In this document: positions 1-7,404 of the stretch, in pieces
How positions within the stretch are numbered: position 1 is the first letter of the stretch
Layout: each line of letters begins with the position of its first letter
DNA from: Streptomyces glaucescens
GTDB lineage: Bacteria; Actinomycetota; Actinomycetes; Streptomycetales; Streptomycetaceae
DNA: 64,000 bases
Reading direction: 5' to 3'
Assembly (NCBI RefSeq): GCF_000761215.1
Contig: NZ_CP009438.1
Location: 6,180,501-6,244,500 of the forward strand
Made by a program: the position numbers and the translations under genes
The notes under the pieces: generated by a model
Told to the model about the DNA's origin: nothing
Databases searched by the model: none
What the model saw: the letters and a program-made list of their open reading frames with translations, nothing else

Positions 1-1842
1 GTACTCGCTCATGTCGAGGCGGACCATCCGGTCCTCGCTGCCGAACAGCGCCTCGGCGAGGGCGCGGGCCAGCTCCGTCTTGCCGACACCGGTCGGGCCG
101 AGGAAGAGGAAGCTGCCGATCGGCCGGTCGGGCGAGCCGAGCCCGGCCCGGGAGCGCAGCACCGCGTCCGAGACGACCCGTACCGCCTCCTCCTGGCCGA
201 CCACCCGCTCGTGCAGATGTTCCTCCAGGCCGAGCAGCCGGTCCTTCTCCTCCTCGGTGAGCCGGCTGACGGGGATGCCGGTCAGCCGGGACACCACCTC
301 GGCGATCGCCTCCGCGGTCACCTCCAGGTGCTGGCCCTCGTCGGCCTCGCCGTCCCCGGCGGCCTCCGCGATCCGCCGCTTCAGCTCGGCGATGCGGTCC
401 CGCAGCCGCATCGCCTCCTCGTAACTCTCGTCCGCGACCGCCTGGTCCTTGTCCCGGACCAGCTGCTCCGCCTCGCGCTCCATGGCCCGTACGTCCGTGC
501 CCTTGGTGCGGGCCCGCAGCCGCACCCGCGCGCCCGCCTGGTCGATCAGGTCGATCGCCTTGTCCGGCAGCCGCCGGTCGGTCAGGTAGCGGTCGGACAG
601 CTCCACGGCCGCCGCCAGCGCCTCGTCGCTGTACCGGACCTGGTGGTGGGCCTCGTAGCGGTCGCGCAGCCCGCGCAGGATCTCCAGCGCGTCCTCGGTG
701 GTCGGCTCCGGCACCAGGATCGGCTGGAAACGGCGGGCCAGCGCCGCGTCCTTCTCGATCCGGCGGAACTCCTCCAGCGTGGTCGCGCCGACGATGTGCA
801 GCTCGCCGCGCGCCAGGGCCGGCTTGAGGATGTTCCCCGCGTCCATCGAGCCGCCCTCGCCACCGCCGCCCGCGCCGACCACCGTGTGCAGCTCGTCGAT
901 GAAGACGATCAGCTGGTCGGAGTGGCTGCGGATCTCGTCGACGATGTTGTTCATCCGCTCCTCGAAGTCACCCCGGTACCGGGTCCCCGCGACCACACCG
1001 GTGAGGTCGAGGGCCACCACCCGCCGCCCGGTGAGGACGTCCGGCACGTCCCCGTCGGCGATCCGCTGCGCCAGCCCCTCCACGATGGCGGTCTTGCCGA
1101 CGCCCGCGTCACCGATCAGCACCGGGTTGTTCTTGCCCCGGCGGGACAGCACCTCGATGGTCTGCTCGATCTCGTCGTCCCGCCCGATCACCGGGTCGAT
1201 ACGGCCCCGGCGCGCCTGGTCGGTGAGATCGCGGCCGTACTTGTCGAGCGTCGGTGTCGCGCCCTGCCGCGGCCGTTCGGCGCGGGTCCCCGGCCGGGCG
1301 GGCTGCCCGGCCTCGGGCGCCTCGGGCGGCAGGCCGCCGGGGGAGAAGCGCGCCGCGTTCAGGATGTGCCCGGCCGCGGAGTCCGGGTTGTTGGCGAGCG
1401 CGCTGAGGACGTGCTCCGGGCCGATGTAGCCGGTGCCGCTCGCGCGGGCCAGGTCGTGCGCGTCGAGCAGGGCCCGCTTGACGGCCGGGGTGAGGGACAG
1501 CGAGGTCGGCGGCGGCGCCTCGCCCTCCGTGTACTTGACCGGTCCCGAGCGTTCGTCGATCTCCGACGCCAGGGAGTCCGGGTCGGCGACCCCGGAGCGG
1601 CTGAGCAGACTCCGGGTCGGCTCGGCGGACAGGGCGGCGCGCAGCAGGTGCTGGGTGTCCAGATCCCGGCTGCCGTGTTCGGCGGCGTACCGCGCGGCAC
1701 CCTGCACCAGATCCCGGGCCGGCTGGCTCAGGAGCCTGCCGATGTCGATCTGACGCGGGCCGGGGCGGGGGCCGCCGAAGAAGCGGGCGAGGAATTCTCC
1801 GAAGGGGTCGTAGCCCTCCGGTCCGGTGAAACCGCTGGTCAT
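1..1842 (-). CDS. Clp-family AAA+ ATPase (ClpC/ClpB-like), 3' end outside window
   Basis: Reading from an ATG at 1842 gives 614 residues without a stop up to the window edge, so the C-terminus is missing. Residues 1-40 are a Gly/Pro/Phe-rich lead. Residues about 40-170 look like the Clp N-domain. The first AAA module has Walker A GDAGVGKT near 242 and Walker B IVFIDE near 312. A charged helical middle region spans about 400-530, and the second AAA module starts with Walker A GPTGVGKT near 580. This is the two-AAA Hsp100 unfoldase plan: ATP-driven threading of proteins, either into ClpP or for disaggregation. Whether a ClpP-docking loop is present cannot be judged because that part is cut off. 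The N-terminal lead is unlike that of the main ClpC or ClpB, so this is probably a paralogue. No HspR-type HAIR box (CTTGAGT-N7-ACTCAAG) was seen upstream. Confidence 0.93.
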   Translation of the reverse strand, partial: MTSGFTGPEGYDPFGEFLARFFGGPRPGPRQIDIGRLLSQPARDLVQGAARYAAEHGSRDLDTQHLLRAALSAEPTRSLLSRSGVADPDSLASEIDERSGPVKYTEGEAPPPTSLSLTPAVKRALLDAHDLARASGTGYIGPEHVLSALANNPDSAAGHILNAARFSPGGLPPEAPEAGQPARPGTRAERPRQGATPTLDKYGRDLTDQARRGRIDPVIGRDDEIEQTIEVLSRRGKNNPVLIGDAGVGKTAIVEGLAQRIADGDVPDVLTGRRVVALDLTGVVAGTRYRGDFEERMNNIVDEIRSHSDQLIVFIDELHTVVGAGGGGEGGSMDAGNILKPALARGELHIVGATTLEEFRRIEKDAALARRFQPILVPEPTTEDALEILRGLRDRYEAHHQVRYSDEALAAAVELSDRYLTDRRLPDKAIDLIDQAGARVRLRARTKGTDVRAMEREAEQLVRDKDQAVADESYEEAMRLRDRIAELKRRIAEAAGDGEADEGQHLEVTAEAIAEVVSRLTGIPVSRLTEEEKDRLLGLEEHLHERVVGQEEAVRVVSDAVLRSRAGLGSPDRPIGSFLFLGPTGVGKTELARALAEALFGSEDRMVRLDMSEY

Positions 1843-2141
1843 GGCGTTCCCATCCGGCGTCCCTGCGCGGGTCGGGGACGCCCTCGCTGATCGACGTGCC
1901 GGAGCCGGGTAACCCGGGCGGGAGCCGGTTACACACACGGGGGCGCGCTCGTAGAACACCTTCGCACGATCGCCGAGGGGGAGCACTTCGAGCCACAGCC
2001 GCCCCGTCCCGACCGCCACCGCCGCCCGCACGGGCCGCCATCGCCACCCCCCACGGGCCGCGGGGGTCGGCTCGCGTCGGGGCGGAGGGTGCGTCGGGGG
2101 GCGTGGCGGTGCGTCAGGGCGCGGCGGTGGCGTGGCGGACG
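1843..2141. other. 299-bp intergenic region, no gene
   Basis: It lies between the clp start and the map stop, and both genes are on the minus strand. It must hold the clp promoter, but no clear -10/-35 pair was identified. Visible features are an imperfect direct repeat of GAGCCGGGTAAC and GAGCCGGTTAC near 1905-1934 and a low-complexity GGCGGTGCGTC-like stretch near 2085-2130. No convincing open reading frame was found. Confidence 0.5.
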
Positions 2142-2174
2142 TCAGGACGCGCGGGCCGTCAGGACGCGCGGGCC
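2141..2174. repeat. 17-bp perfect tandem duplication at the 3' end of map
   Basis: GTCAGGACGCGCGGGCC occurs twice head to tail (2141-2157 and 2158-2174). It spans the last codons and the stop codon of the methionine aminopeptidase gene. Because 17 is not a multiple of three, the second copy is read in a shifted frame and sets the present C-terminus. Confidence 0.9.
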
Positions 2175-2915
2175 GTCCTCCGTGATCGCCACCGTGTGCT
2201 CGACGTGGGCGGCGCGCGAGCCGTCGTCGGTGCGCAGGGTCCAGCCGTCCGGGGCCGCGTGGTAGCCGTCCGTGCCGCCCGCGACGAGCATCGGCTCGAT
2301 GGCGAGGACCATGCCCTGGCGCAGCGGCAGGCCGCGGCCGGGACGCCCCTCGTTCGGCACCGCCGGGTCCTCGTGCATCCGGCGGCCCACGCCGTGCCCG
2401 CCGAAACCGTCCGGGATGCCGTACCCGGCCTCGCGGCACACCGTGCCGACGGCGTGGGCGATGTCGCCGATGCGGTTGCCGACGACGGCGGCCTCGATCC
2501 CGGCGGCGAGGGCGCGCTCGGCCGTCTCGATCAGCCGCAGGTCGGCGGGGCGGGGCCTGCCCACGGTGAGGCTGATCGCCGAGTCGCCGACCCAGCCGTT
2601 CAGCTCGGCGCCGAAGTCGAGGGAGACCAGGTCGCCGTCGCGCAGCCGGTAACGGGTGGGGATGCCGTGCACGATCGCGTCGTTCACGGAGGCGCACAGC
2701 ACGCCCGGGAACGGGGTCGGGGCGAAGGACGGCCGGTAGCCCAGGAAGGGGGAGGTCGCGCCCGCCTCCCGCAGCACGTCACGGGCGAGGGCGTCCAGGT
2801 CCAGCAGGGACACGCCCACGTCCGCCGCGTCCCGCACGGCCGTCAGGGCACGGGCGACGACCTGGCCCGCTTCGTGCATCGCGTCGATCGAGAGATCCGT
2901 CTTCAGTTCCACCAT
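2142..2915 (-). CDS. map: Type I methionine aminopeptidase
   Basis: This 257-residue cytosolic metalloprotease removes the initiator Met from nascent proteins. The five metal ligands of the family are recognisable: Asp in LVSLDFGAEL, Asp in VGDSAISL, His in GGHGVGRRMHEDP, Glu in MVLAIEPM and Glu in VEHTVAI. The length is normal for the type I class without extensions. The chosen ATG (2915) begins MVELKTDL. It has no ribosome binding site, but a -10 box TATAGT (complement of 2923-2928) lies 7 nt upstream, which suggests leaderless translation. The gene is divergent from a small XRE regulator with shared control DNA. Streptomyces usually carries another map in the ribosomal-protein region, so this is probably the second copy. 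The last residues come from a 17-bp tandem duplication. Confidence 0.95.
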   Translation of the reverse strand: MVELKTDLSIDAMHEAGQVVARALTAVRDAADVGVSLLDLDALARDVLREAGATSPFLGYRPSFAPTPFPGVLCASVNDAIVHGIPTRYRLRDGDLVSLDFGAELNGWVGDSAISLTVGRPRPADLRLIETAERALAAGIEAAVVGNRIGDIAHAVGTVCREAGYGIPDGFGGHGVGRRMHEDPAVPNEGRPGRGLPLRQGMVLAIEPMLVAGGTDGYHAAPDGWTLRTDDGSRAAHVEHTVAITEDGPRVLTARAS

Positions 2916-2922
2916 GCCAATT

Positions 2923-2972
2923 ACTATACCGGTATTTGAATGGGTGCCGACCGGGGCCGGTATTAGAATGGG
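2923..2972. promoter_or_regulatory. Divergent promoters with 28-bp-spaced direct repeats (map / XRE)
   Basis: CCGGTATT-n-GAATGGG occurs at 2929-2944 and again at 2957-2972, a 16-bp direct repeat with a 28-bp period. The first copy overlaps the palindrome ATACCGGTAT (2926-2935). The XRE -10 box TAGAAT (2964-2969) lies inside the second copy. The map -10 box TATAGT (complement of 2923-2928) abuts the first. A protein bound to the repeats would cover both promoters; the neighbouring XRE protein is the obvious candidate (inference). Confidence 0.7.
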
Positions 2973-2976
2973 CGCC

Positions 2977-3240
2977 ATGGTGCGCACTCCACTCACCGCC
3001 GAAGAGCGGGAACGCGGCGAACGACTCGGCCGGCTGCTCCGGGAGGCCCGCGGCGGCCGCAGCATGGCCGAGGTGGCGGCCCGCGCGGGCGTCTCCGCCG
3101 AGACGCTGCGCAAGATCGAGACCGGGCGGGCGCCGACCCCGGCGTTCTTCACCGTCGCGGCCCTGGCCGGCACCCTCGGCCTGTCCCTGGACGAACTGCT
3201 CGTGGCCACGGCCGTCACCGCCGAGCCCGCGGCGGCCTGA
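2977..3240 (+). CDS. Small XRE-family HTH transcriptional regulator
   Basis: This 87-residue protein is little more than one helix-turn-helix domain. The HTH core is in residues about 25-75 (SMAEVAARAGVSAETLRKIE, then ATLAG-type helix 4), and there is no effector domain. Translation from ATG 2977 is favoured because the -10 box TAGAAT ends 7 nt upstream and there is no Shine-Dalgarno sequence. An upstream in-frame ATG at 2914 would read through the promoter and is unlikely. It is divergent from map over tandem repeats, so it probably represses itself and map. The effector is unknown. Confidence 0.88.
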   Translation: MVRTPLTAEERERGERLGRLLREARGGRSMAEVAARAGVSAETLRKIETGRAPTPAFFTVAALAGTLGLSLDELLVATAVTAEPAAA

Positions 3241-3267
3241 GGCGCCCGCGCCCCCGCTGAAAACTCC

Positions 3268-3305
3268 CCGTAGCGAGCCCGTAACACGGCTCGTGTTGGC
3301 TACGG
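3268..3305. other. Bulged inverted repeat upstream of the 509-residue gene
   Basis: CCGTAGC (3268-3274) pairs with GCTACGG (3299-3305). The inner GAGCC (3275-3279) pairs with GGCTC (3288-3292) around an 8-nt loop, with a one-sided GTGTTG bulge. It could be a terminator for the XRE gene, a structured leader, or an operator of the next gene, which starts 33 bp later. A CGTAAC hexamer in the loop resembles some Streptomyces ECF sigma -35 boxes. Confidence 0.5.
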
Positions 3306-3338
3306 ACCCGGTGCTCCGGTCTCGCGGGGGAGTGGGCG

Positions 3339-4868
3339 ATGAGAGTGGATCGACTCCCGGCAGGGGTGCGGGAGTTCGCGGACTACCTGGACGGCCTGCT
3401 GGCCCGGCTGGATCCGGGCGGCGGGTGGTACGCGGTGTTCCGGCAGCGCGACCCGGTCGGCATGCGGGCCTGCCTGGACGGGCGGGAGGTACTGCCCTGG
3501 GACGTGCTGGAGGCGCTCCTGCAGGACCTCGCCGCCCGGCACGGGCCCGGGGCCGCCGCCGAGCGCGAGCGGGCGCGCGCCCTGCACGCCGCCGCGCTCG
3601 CCGCCCACGACGCCCGGCCCGGCGGTCGGGACGCCCTCGGGGACCGGCTCGACGCGATGCTCCGCGAGCAGAAGGACGCCGCCGCCCGCCTGGCCGAGCT
3701 GGCACGGCTGCTCGCCCGCGCCCCCAGCCGGGAGGCGGCCGACGCCCTCCGCCGCGACCTGGCGTGGGCCCGCGACGACCACCACCGGGCCACCGCCCGC
3801 ATCGCCGAACTGCGCGCCCGCATCGCCGGCCTGGATCGGCGGAGATCCGCGGACGGCCCGCGCGGCGCCTGGGCGCCGGCGACGCCCGGGGCCGGCACGG
3901 AAGCCGCGGTGCACGATCCGCGGCCGGCCCGGGAGCGCGCCGGCGGGGCGGGGGCCGTTTCGCCGGGCCTGCCCGGCACACCGGATCCCCGCCCGGGGCG
4001 CCGGCCCGCCGCGCCGGCCCCGGCCCCGGCCCCGGCCGCGCCCGGCACCCCCGCCGCCGAGGCGTCCGCCGCACCCCACGCCCCGGCCTCGATACCTCCG
4101 GCCGCTCCGGCCCCTCCCGTCTCGCCCGGGGCCGCCAAGCAGCGCAGACGTCGCCGAGGAGGTGCCCGGTTCGCCTGGGCGGCGGAGGACGACGGGGCGC
4201 CGGCCGCCGTACCGCTCACGACGGAGCCCGCGCTGCCCACGCTGCCCGCGCGCACCGGCCGTACGCCGCGCGGAGCCCGCTTCGCCGGGGCGGGGCAGGT
4301 GGCGGCGGCGCCGCCCGCACCGGCGGAGGCCGTGGACGAGGTGGCGCGGCAGGAGGCCGTGGCCCTGGCCAGGGCGCTGGCGCGGCTGCGCGCCGAGGGC
4401 CGCAGCGGTGAGGCGCACGCGCTGCTGGCCGAGGCCGCCCACGGGCCCGCCGCACGCTTTCCGCTGCTCGCGGCGGAGCTGGAGCGCGCCGGGCTGGGTG
4501 CCGACTGGGCGACCCTGCTGTGGGAGACCGCCTCGCTGCCCGCCGAGCGGCTGGCCGGCGCCGCCGACGCGCTCACCGCGGCCGGCCGGGACGCGGACGC
4601 CCACGCGATACTGCGGCAGGGCGTCGCGCGTCCCGCCGCGGAGATCGGGCAGGCCGTGCGCGCCCTGGCCGCCGAGGGCCGCCGCCGGGAACTGCACGCC
4701 CTGCTCGGCGCCTACGTCCGGGTCCGGACCCCGGAGGAGGCCGCGCGCTGTGCCGCCGCCGACCCGCCACTCCTGGTCCCCCTGCTCCTGGAGGCCGCCG
4801 GGCGGGTCTCCGCCGAGTGCCACCGGGGCCTGGTGCACGCCCTGCGGGTCGCGGGACCGTCCGCCTGA
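3339..4868 (+). CDS. Uncharacterised three-part actinobacterial protein (509 aa)
   Basis: The function is not recognised. Residues 1-75 form a compact helical region with an HTH-like stretch (DPVGMRACLDGREVLPWDVL). Residues about 75-165 are an Arg/Ala/Glu-rich coiled coil. Residues about 165-330 are a disordered Ala/Pro/Gly linker. Residues about 330-509 look like an alpha-alpha solenoid of short helix pairs (repeated LAAEGRRREL-type motifs), comparable to TPR/SEL1-like repeats. There is no signal peptide or membrane segment. A ribosome binding site GGGGGAGT precedes ATG 3339. Similar Streptomyces proteins are often mislabelled as viral tegument-like because of the linker. The plan suggests a DNA- or protein-binding head with a protein-binding tail, but that is inference. 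Confidence 0.85.
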   Translation: MRVDRLPAGVREFADYLDGLLARLDPGGGWYAVFRQRDPVGMRACLDGREVLPWDVLEALLQDLAARHGPGAAAERERARALHAAALAAHDARPGGRDALGDRLDAMLREQKDAAARLAELARLLARAPSREAADALRRDLAWARDDHHRATARIAELRARIAGLDRRRSADGPRGAWAPATPGAGTEAAVHDPRPARERAGGAGAVSPGLPGTPDPRPGRRPAAPAPAPAPAAPGTPAAEASAAPHAPASIPPAAPAPPVSPGAAKQRRRRRGGARFAWAAEDDGAPAAVPLTTEPALPTLPARTGRTPRGARFAGAGQVAAAPPAPAEAVDEVARQEAVALARALARLRAEGRSGEAHALLAEAAHGPAARFPLLAAELERAGLGADWATLLWETASLPAERLAGAADALTAAGRDADAHAILRQGVARPAAEIGQAVRALAAEGRRRELHALLGAYVRVRTPEEAARCAAADPPLLVPLLLEAAGRVSAECHRGLVHALRVAGPSA

Positions 4869-4940
4869 CCCGGACCCGGCCCGCCGCTCACCCACCGGAG
4901 TGTGAATCGCGGCCGACCGAGCGGGTTGGCGACGATGGTC

Positions 4941-5004
4941 TTGGCAAGGCCCCCGCTGAGGCATACGTTCTTCCCTCTACGCCCTGCCTCTACGGGCGTA
5001 GAGG
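4941..5004 (+). promoter_or_regulatory. Promoter and dyad operator of the pyrimidine-catabolic operon
   Basis: A -35 TTGGCA (4941-4946), a 17-bp spacer and a -10 TACGTT (4964-4969) form a good sigma-70-type promoter, with a start expected near 4976. At that start lies a perfect 11-bp inverted repeat, CCTCTACGCCC (4974-4984) and GGGCGTAGAGG (4994-5004), with a 9-nt loop that contains a third CCTCTAC. Its position suits a repressor operator; as RNA it would also form a hairpin at the 5' end. The coding sequence follows at 5033 behind the ribosome binding site AAGGAG. Confidence 0.75.
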
Positions 5005-5032
5005 CTCTGACGTCCCGTCGAAGGAGCAGCTC

Positions 5033-5875
5033 ATGGCCGACGTCGTACGCGCCGCTCTGGTCCAGGCCACCTGGACCGGCGACACCGGGTCCATGGTGGC
5101 GAAACACGAGGAGCACGCCCGTGAGGCGGCCCGCCGGGGAGCCCGCGTCATCGGCTTCCAGGAGGTCTTCAACAGCCCCTACTTCTGCCAGGTCCAGGAG
5201 CCGGAGCACTACCGCTGGGCCGAACCGGTGCCGGACGGGCCGACCGTGCGCCGGATGCGGGAACTGGCCCGCGAGACCGGCATGGTGATCGTCGTCCCCG
5301 TCTTCGAGGTCGAGCAGCCCGGCTTCTACTACAACACCGCCGCCGTGATCGACGCCGACGGCAGCTACCTCGGCAAGTACCGCAAGCACCACATCCCGCA
5401 GCTCAAGGGCTTCTACGAGAAGTACTACTTCCGGCCCGGCAACCTCGGCTGGCCGGTCTTCGACACCGCCGTCGGCAAGGTCGGCGTCTACATCTGCTAC
5501 GACCGCCACTTCCCGGAGGGCTGGCGCCAGCTCGGCCTGAACGGCGCCCAGCTGGTCTACAACCCGTCGGCCACCCACCGCGGCCTGTCGTCCCACCTGT
5601 GGCGGCTGGAGCAGCCCGCCGCGGCCGTCGCCAACGCGTACTTCGTGGCCGCGATCAACCGCGTCGGCCACGAGGAGTACGGCGACAACGACTTCTACGG
5701 CACGAGCTACTTCGTCGACCCGCGCGGGCAGTTCGTGGGCGACGTGGCCGACGACGGCAAGGAGGAACTGGTCGTCCGCGACCTCGACTTCGGTCTGGTC
5801 GAGCTGGTGCGGCAGCAGTGGGCGTTCTACCGCGACCGGCGCCCCGACGCGTACGAGGGGCTGGTACGGCCGTGA
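5033..5875 (+). CDS. Nitrilase-superfamily carbamoyl amidohydrolase (beta-ureidopropionase-like)
   Basis: This 280-residue carbon-nitrogen hydrolase has the full catalytic triad: Glu44 (GFQEVFN), Lys118 (KYRKHHIP) and Cys155 (YICYDRHF). The family hydrolyses N-carbamoyl amino acids or N-carbamoylputrescine to the amine, CO2 and ammonia. Its neighbours (dihydropyrimidinase and an aminotransferase) point to N-carbamoyl-beta-alanine as substrate, the last hydrolysis in reductive uracil breakdown. It is the first gene of the operon. ATG 5033 has the ribosome binding site AAGGAG at good distance. Its TGA overlaps the GTG of the next gene. Substrate assignment rests on context; N-carbamoylputrescine amidase is the alternative. 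Confidence 0.93.
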   Translation: MADVVRAALVQATWTGDTGSMVAKHEEHAREAARRGARVIGFQEVFNSPYFCQVQEPEHYRWAEPVPDGPTVRRMRELARETGMVIVVPVFEVEQPGFYYNTAAVIDADGSYLGKYRKHHIPQLKGFYEKYYFRPGNLGWPVFDTAVGKVGVYICYDRHFPEGWRQLGLNGAQLVYNPSATHRGLSSHLWRLEQPAAAVANAYFVAAINRVGHEEYGDNDFYGTSYFVDPRGQFVGDVADDGKEELVVRDLDFGLVELVRQQWAFYRDRRPDAYEGLVRP

Positions 5876-7158
5876 CCGACGACCTGTGGGGACGGCACCG
5901 GTCCGTCCTGCCCGACTGGCTCGCCCTCTACTACGACCGCCCGCTGGAGATCACCCACGGCGAGGGCCGGCACGTCTGGGACGCCGCGGGCAACCGCTAC
6001 CTCGACTTCTTCGGCGGCATCCTGACCACGATGACCGCGCACGCGCTGCCCGAGGTGACCAAGGCGGTCGCCGAGCAGGCCGGGCGGATCGTCCACTCGT
6101 CCACCCTCTACCTCAACCGGCCCATGGTGGAGCTCGCGGAACGCGTCGCCCAGCTGAGCGGCATCCCGGACGCCCGGGTCTTCTTCACCACCTCGGGCAC
6201 CGAGGCCAACGACACCGCACTGCTGCTCGCCACCACCTACCGGCGCAGCAACACCGTGCTGGCCATGCGCAACAGCTACCACGGCCGCTCCTTCTCCGCC
6301 GTGGGCATCACCGGCAACCGCGGCTGGTCCCCGACCTCCCTGTCCCCGCTCCAGACGCTGTACGTGCACGGCGGGGTCCGCACCCGCGGCCCGTACGCCG
6401 CGCTCGACGACCGCGCGTTCATCGACGCCTGCGTCGAGGACCTGCGGGACCTGCTCGGCCACACCCGCCCGCCCGCCGCGCTGATCGCCGAGCCCGTCCA
6501 GGGCGTGGGCGGCTTCACCTCCCCGCCGGACGGCCTGTACGCGGCGTTCCGCGAGGTGCTGCACGAGCGCGGCGCGCTGTGGATCGCCGACGAGGTGCAG
6601 ACCGGGTGGGGCCGTACCGGCGAGCACTTCTGGGGCTGGCAGGCGCACGGCCGTAGTGGCCCGCCGGACATCGTCACCTTCGCCAAGGGCATCGGCAACG
6701 GCATGTCCGTCGGCGGCGTCATCGCCCGCTCCGAGATCATGAACTGCCTGGACGCCAACAGCATCTCCACGTTCGGCGGCACCCAGATCACCATGGCCGC
6801 GGGTCTCGCCAACCTGACGTACCTGCTGGAACACGACCTCCAGGGCAACGCCCGGCGGGTCGGCGGACTGCTCATCGAACGCCTGCGGGCCGCCGCCGCG
6901 CAGGTCCCGGCCGTACGGGAGGTGCGCGGGCGCGGACTGATGATCGGCATCGAGCTGACGAGGCCCGGCACCGACGAGGCGGCGCCCGAGGCCGCGGCGG
7001 CCGTGCTGGAGGCGGCCCGCGAGGGCGGCCTGCTCATCGGCAAGGGCGGCGGGCACAGCACGAGCGCCCTGCGGATCGCCCCGCCGCTGTCCCTCACGGT
7101 CGCCGAGGCCGAGGAGGGCGCCGAGATCCTCGAAGGCGCCCTGCGGAGCATCGCCTAG
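5872..7158 (+). CDS. Class III PLP-dependent aminotransferase (omega-amino acid type)
   Basis: A 428-residue fold-type I aminotransferase. The PLP phosphate-binding motif TSGTEAND, the cofactor Asp in LWIADEVQTGWGRTG and the Schiff-base Lys in FAKGIGNGMSVGG are all present. The family transfers omega-amino groups to pyruvate, 2-oxoglutarate or glyoxylate. Between a carbamoyl amidohydrolase and a dihydropyrimidinase, a beta-alanine (or beta-aminoisobutyrate) aminotransferase giving malonate semialdehyde is the natural reading. GTG 5872 overlaps the upstream TGA (GTGA), implying translational coupling. A 246-bp spacer without a gene follows before the dihydropyrimidinase. Confidence 0.94.
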   Translation: MTDDLWGRHRSVLPDWLALYYDRPLEITHGEGRHVWDAAGNRYLDFFGGILTTMTAHALPEVTKAVAEQAGRIVHSSTLYLNRPMVELAERVAQLSGIPDARVFFTTSGTEANDTALLLATTYRRSNTVLAMRNSYHGRSFSAVGITGNRGWSPTSLSPLQTLYVHGGVRTRGPYAALDDRAFIDACVEDLRDLLGHTRPPAALIAEPVQGVGGFTSPPDGLYAAFREVLHERGALWIADEVQTGWGRTGEHFWGWQAHGRSGPPDIVTFAKGIGNGMSVGGVIARSEIMNCLDANSISTFGGTQITMAAGLANLTYLLEHDLQGNARRVGGLLIERLRAAAAQVPAVREVRGRGLMIGIELTRPGTDEAAPEAAAAVLEAAREGGLLIGKGGGHSTSALRIAPPLSLTVAEAEEGAEILEGALRSIA

Positions 7159-7404
7159 CCGCCGCGGAGCCGGGGCGGCCACCCGCGCGGTGCGGGGAGC
7201 GGACGCACCCGGCCCGGCCGGCTCGTCGCCGACGGGCCGCGCCTCCCGGTGGTGAGCACCGTGCCGCCGCCGCTGAGCACCGCCCCGGCGTGCGCCGCTC
7301 GCCGGCCTGCCGGAGCGGGGGCCGCACCGGCACGCGGCGCCGCCGCGGGGCGCGACCGGCCACCCACCGACCCGCACCCACCCACCACGAGGAGCGACCA
7401 CGAC

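Noticed and set aside
1843..1990. HAIR (HspR) or ClgR box before the clp gene
   Set aside because: No CTTGAGT-N7-ACTCAAG and only a poor partial match (CTTCGCACGATCGCC) to a ClgR-like site.
2779..4964. Arg/Pro-rich minus-strand frames opposite the 509-residue gene
   Set aside because: They mirror the Ala/Pro linker of the real gene; no motifs or ribosome binding site.
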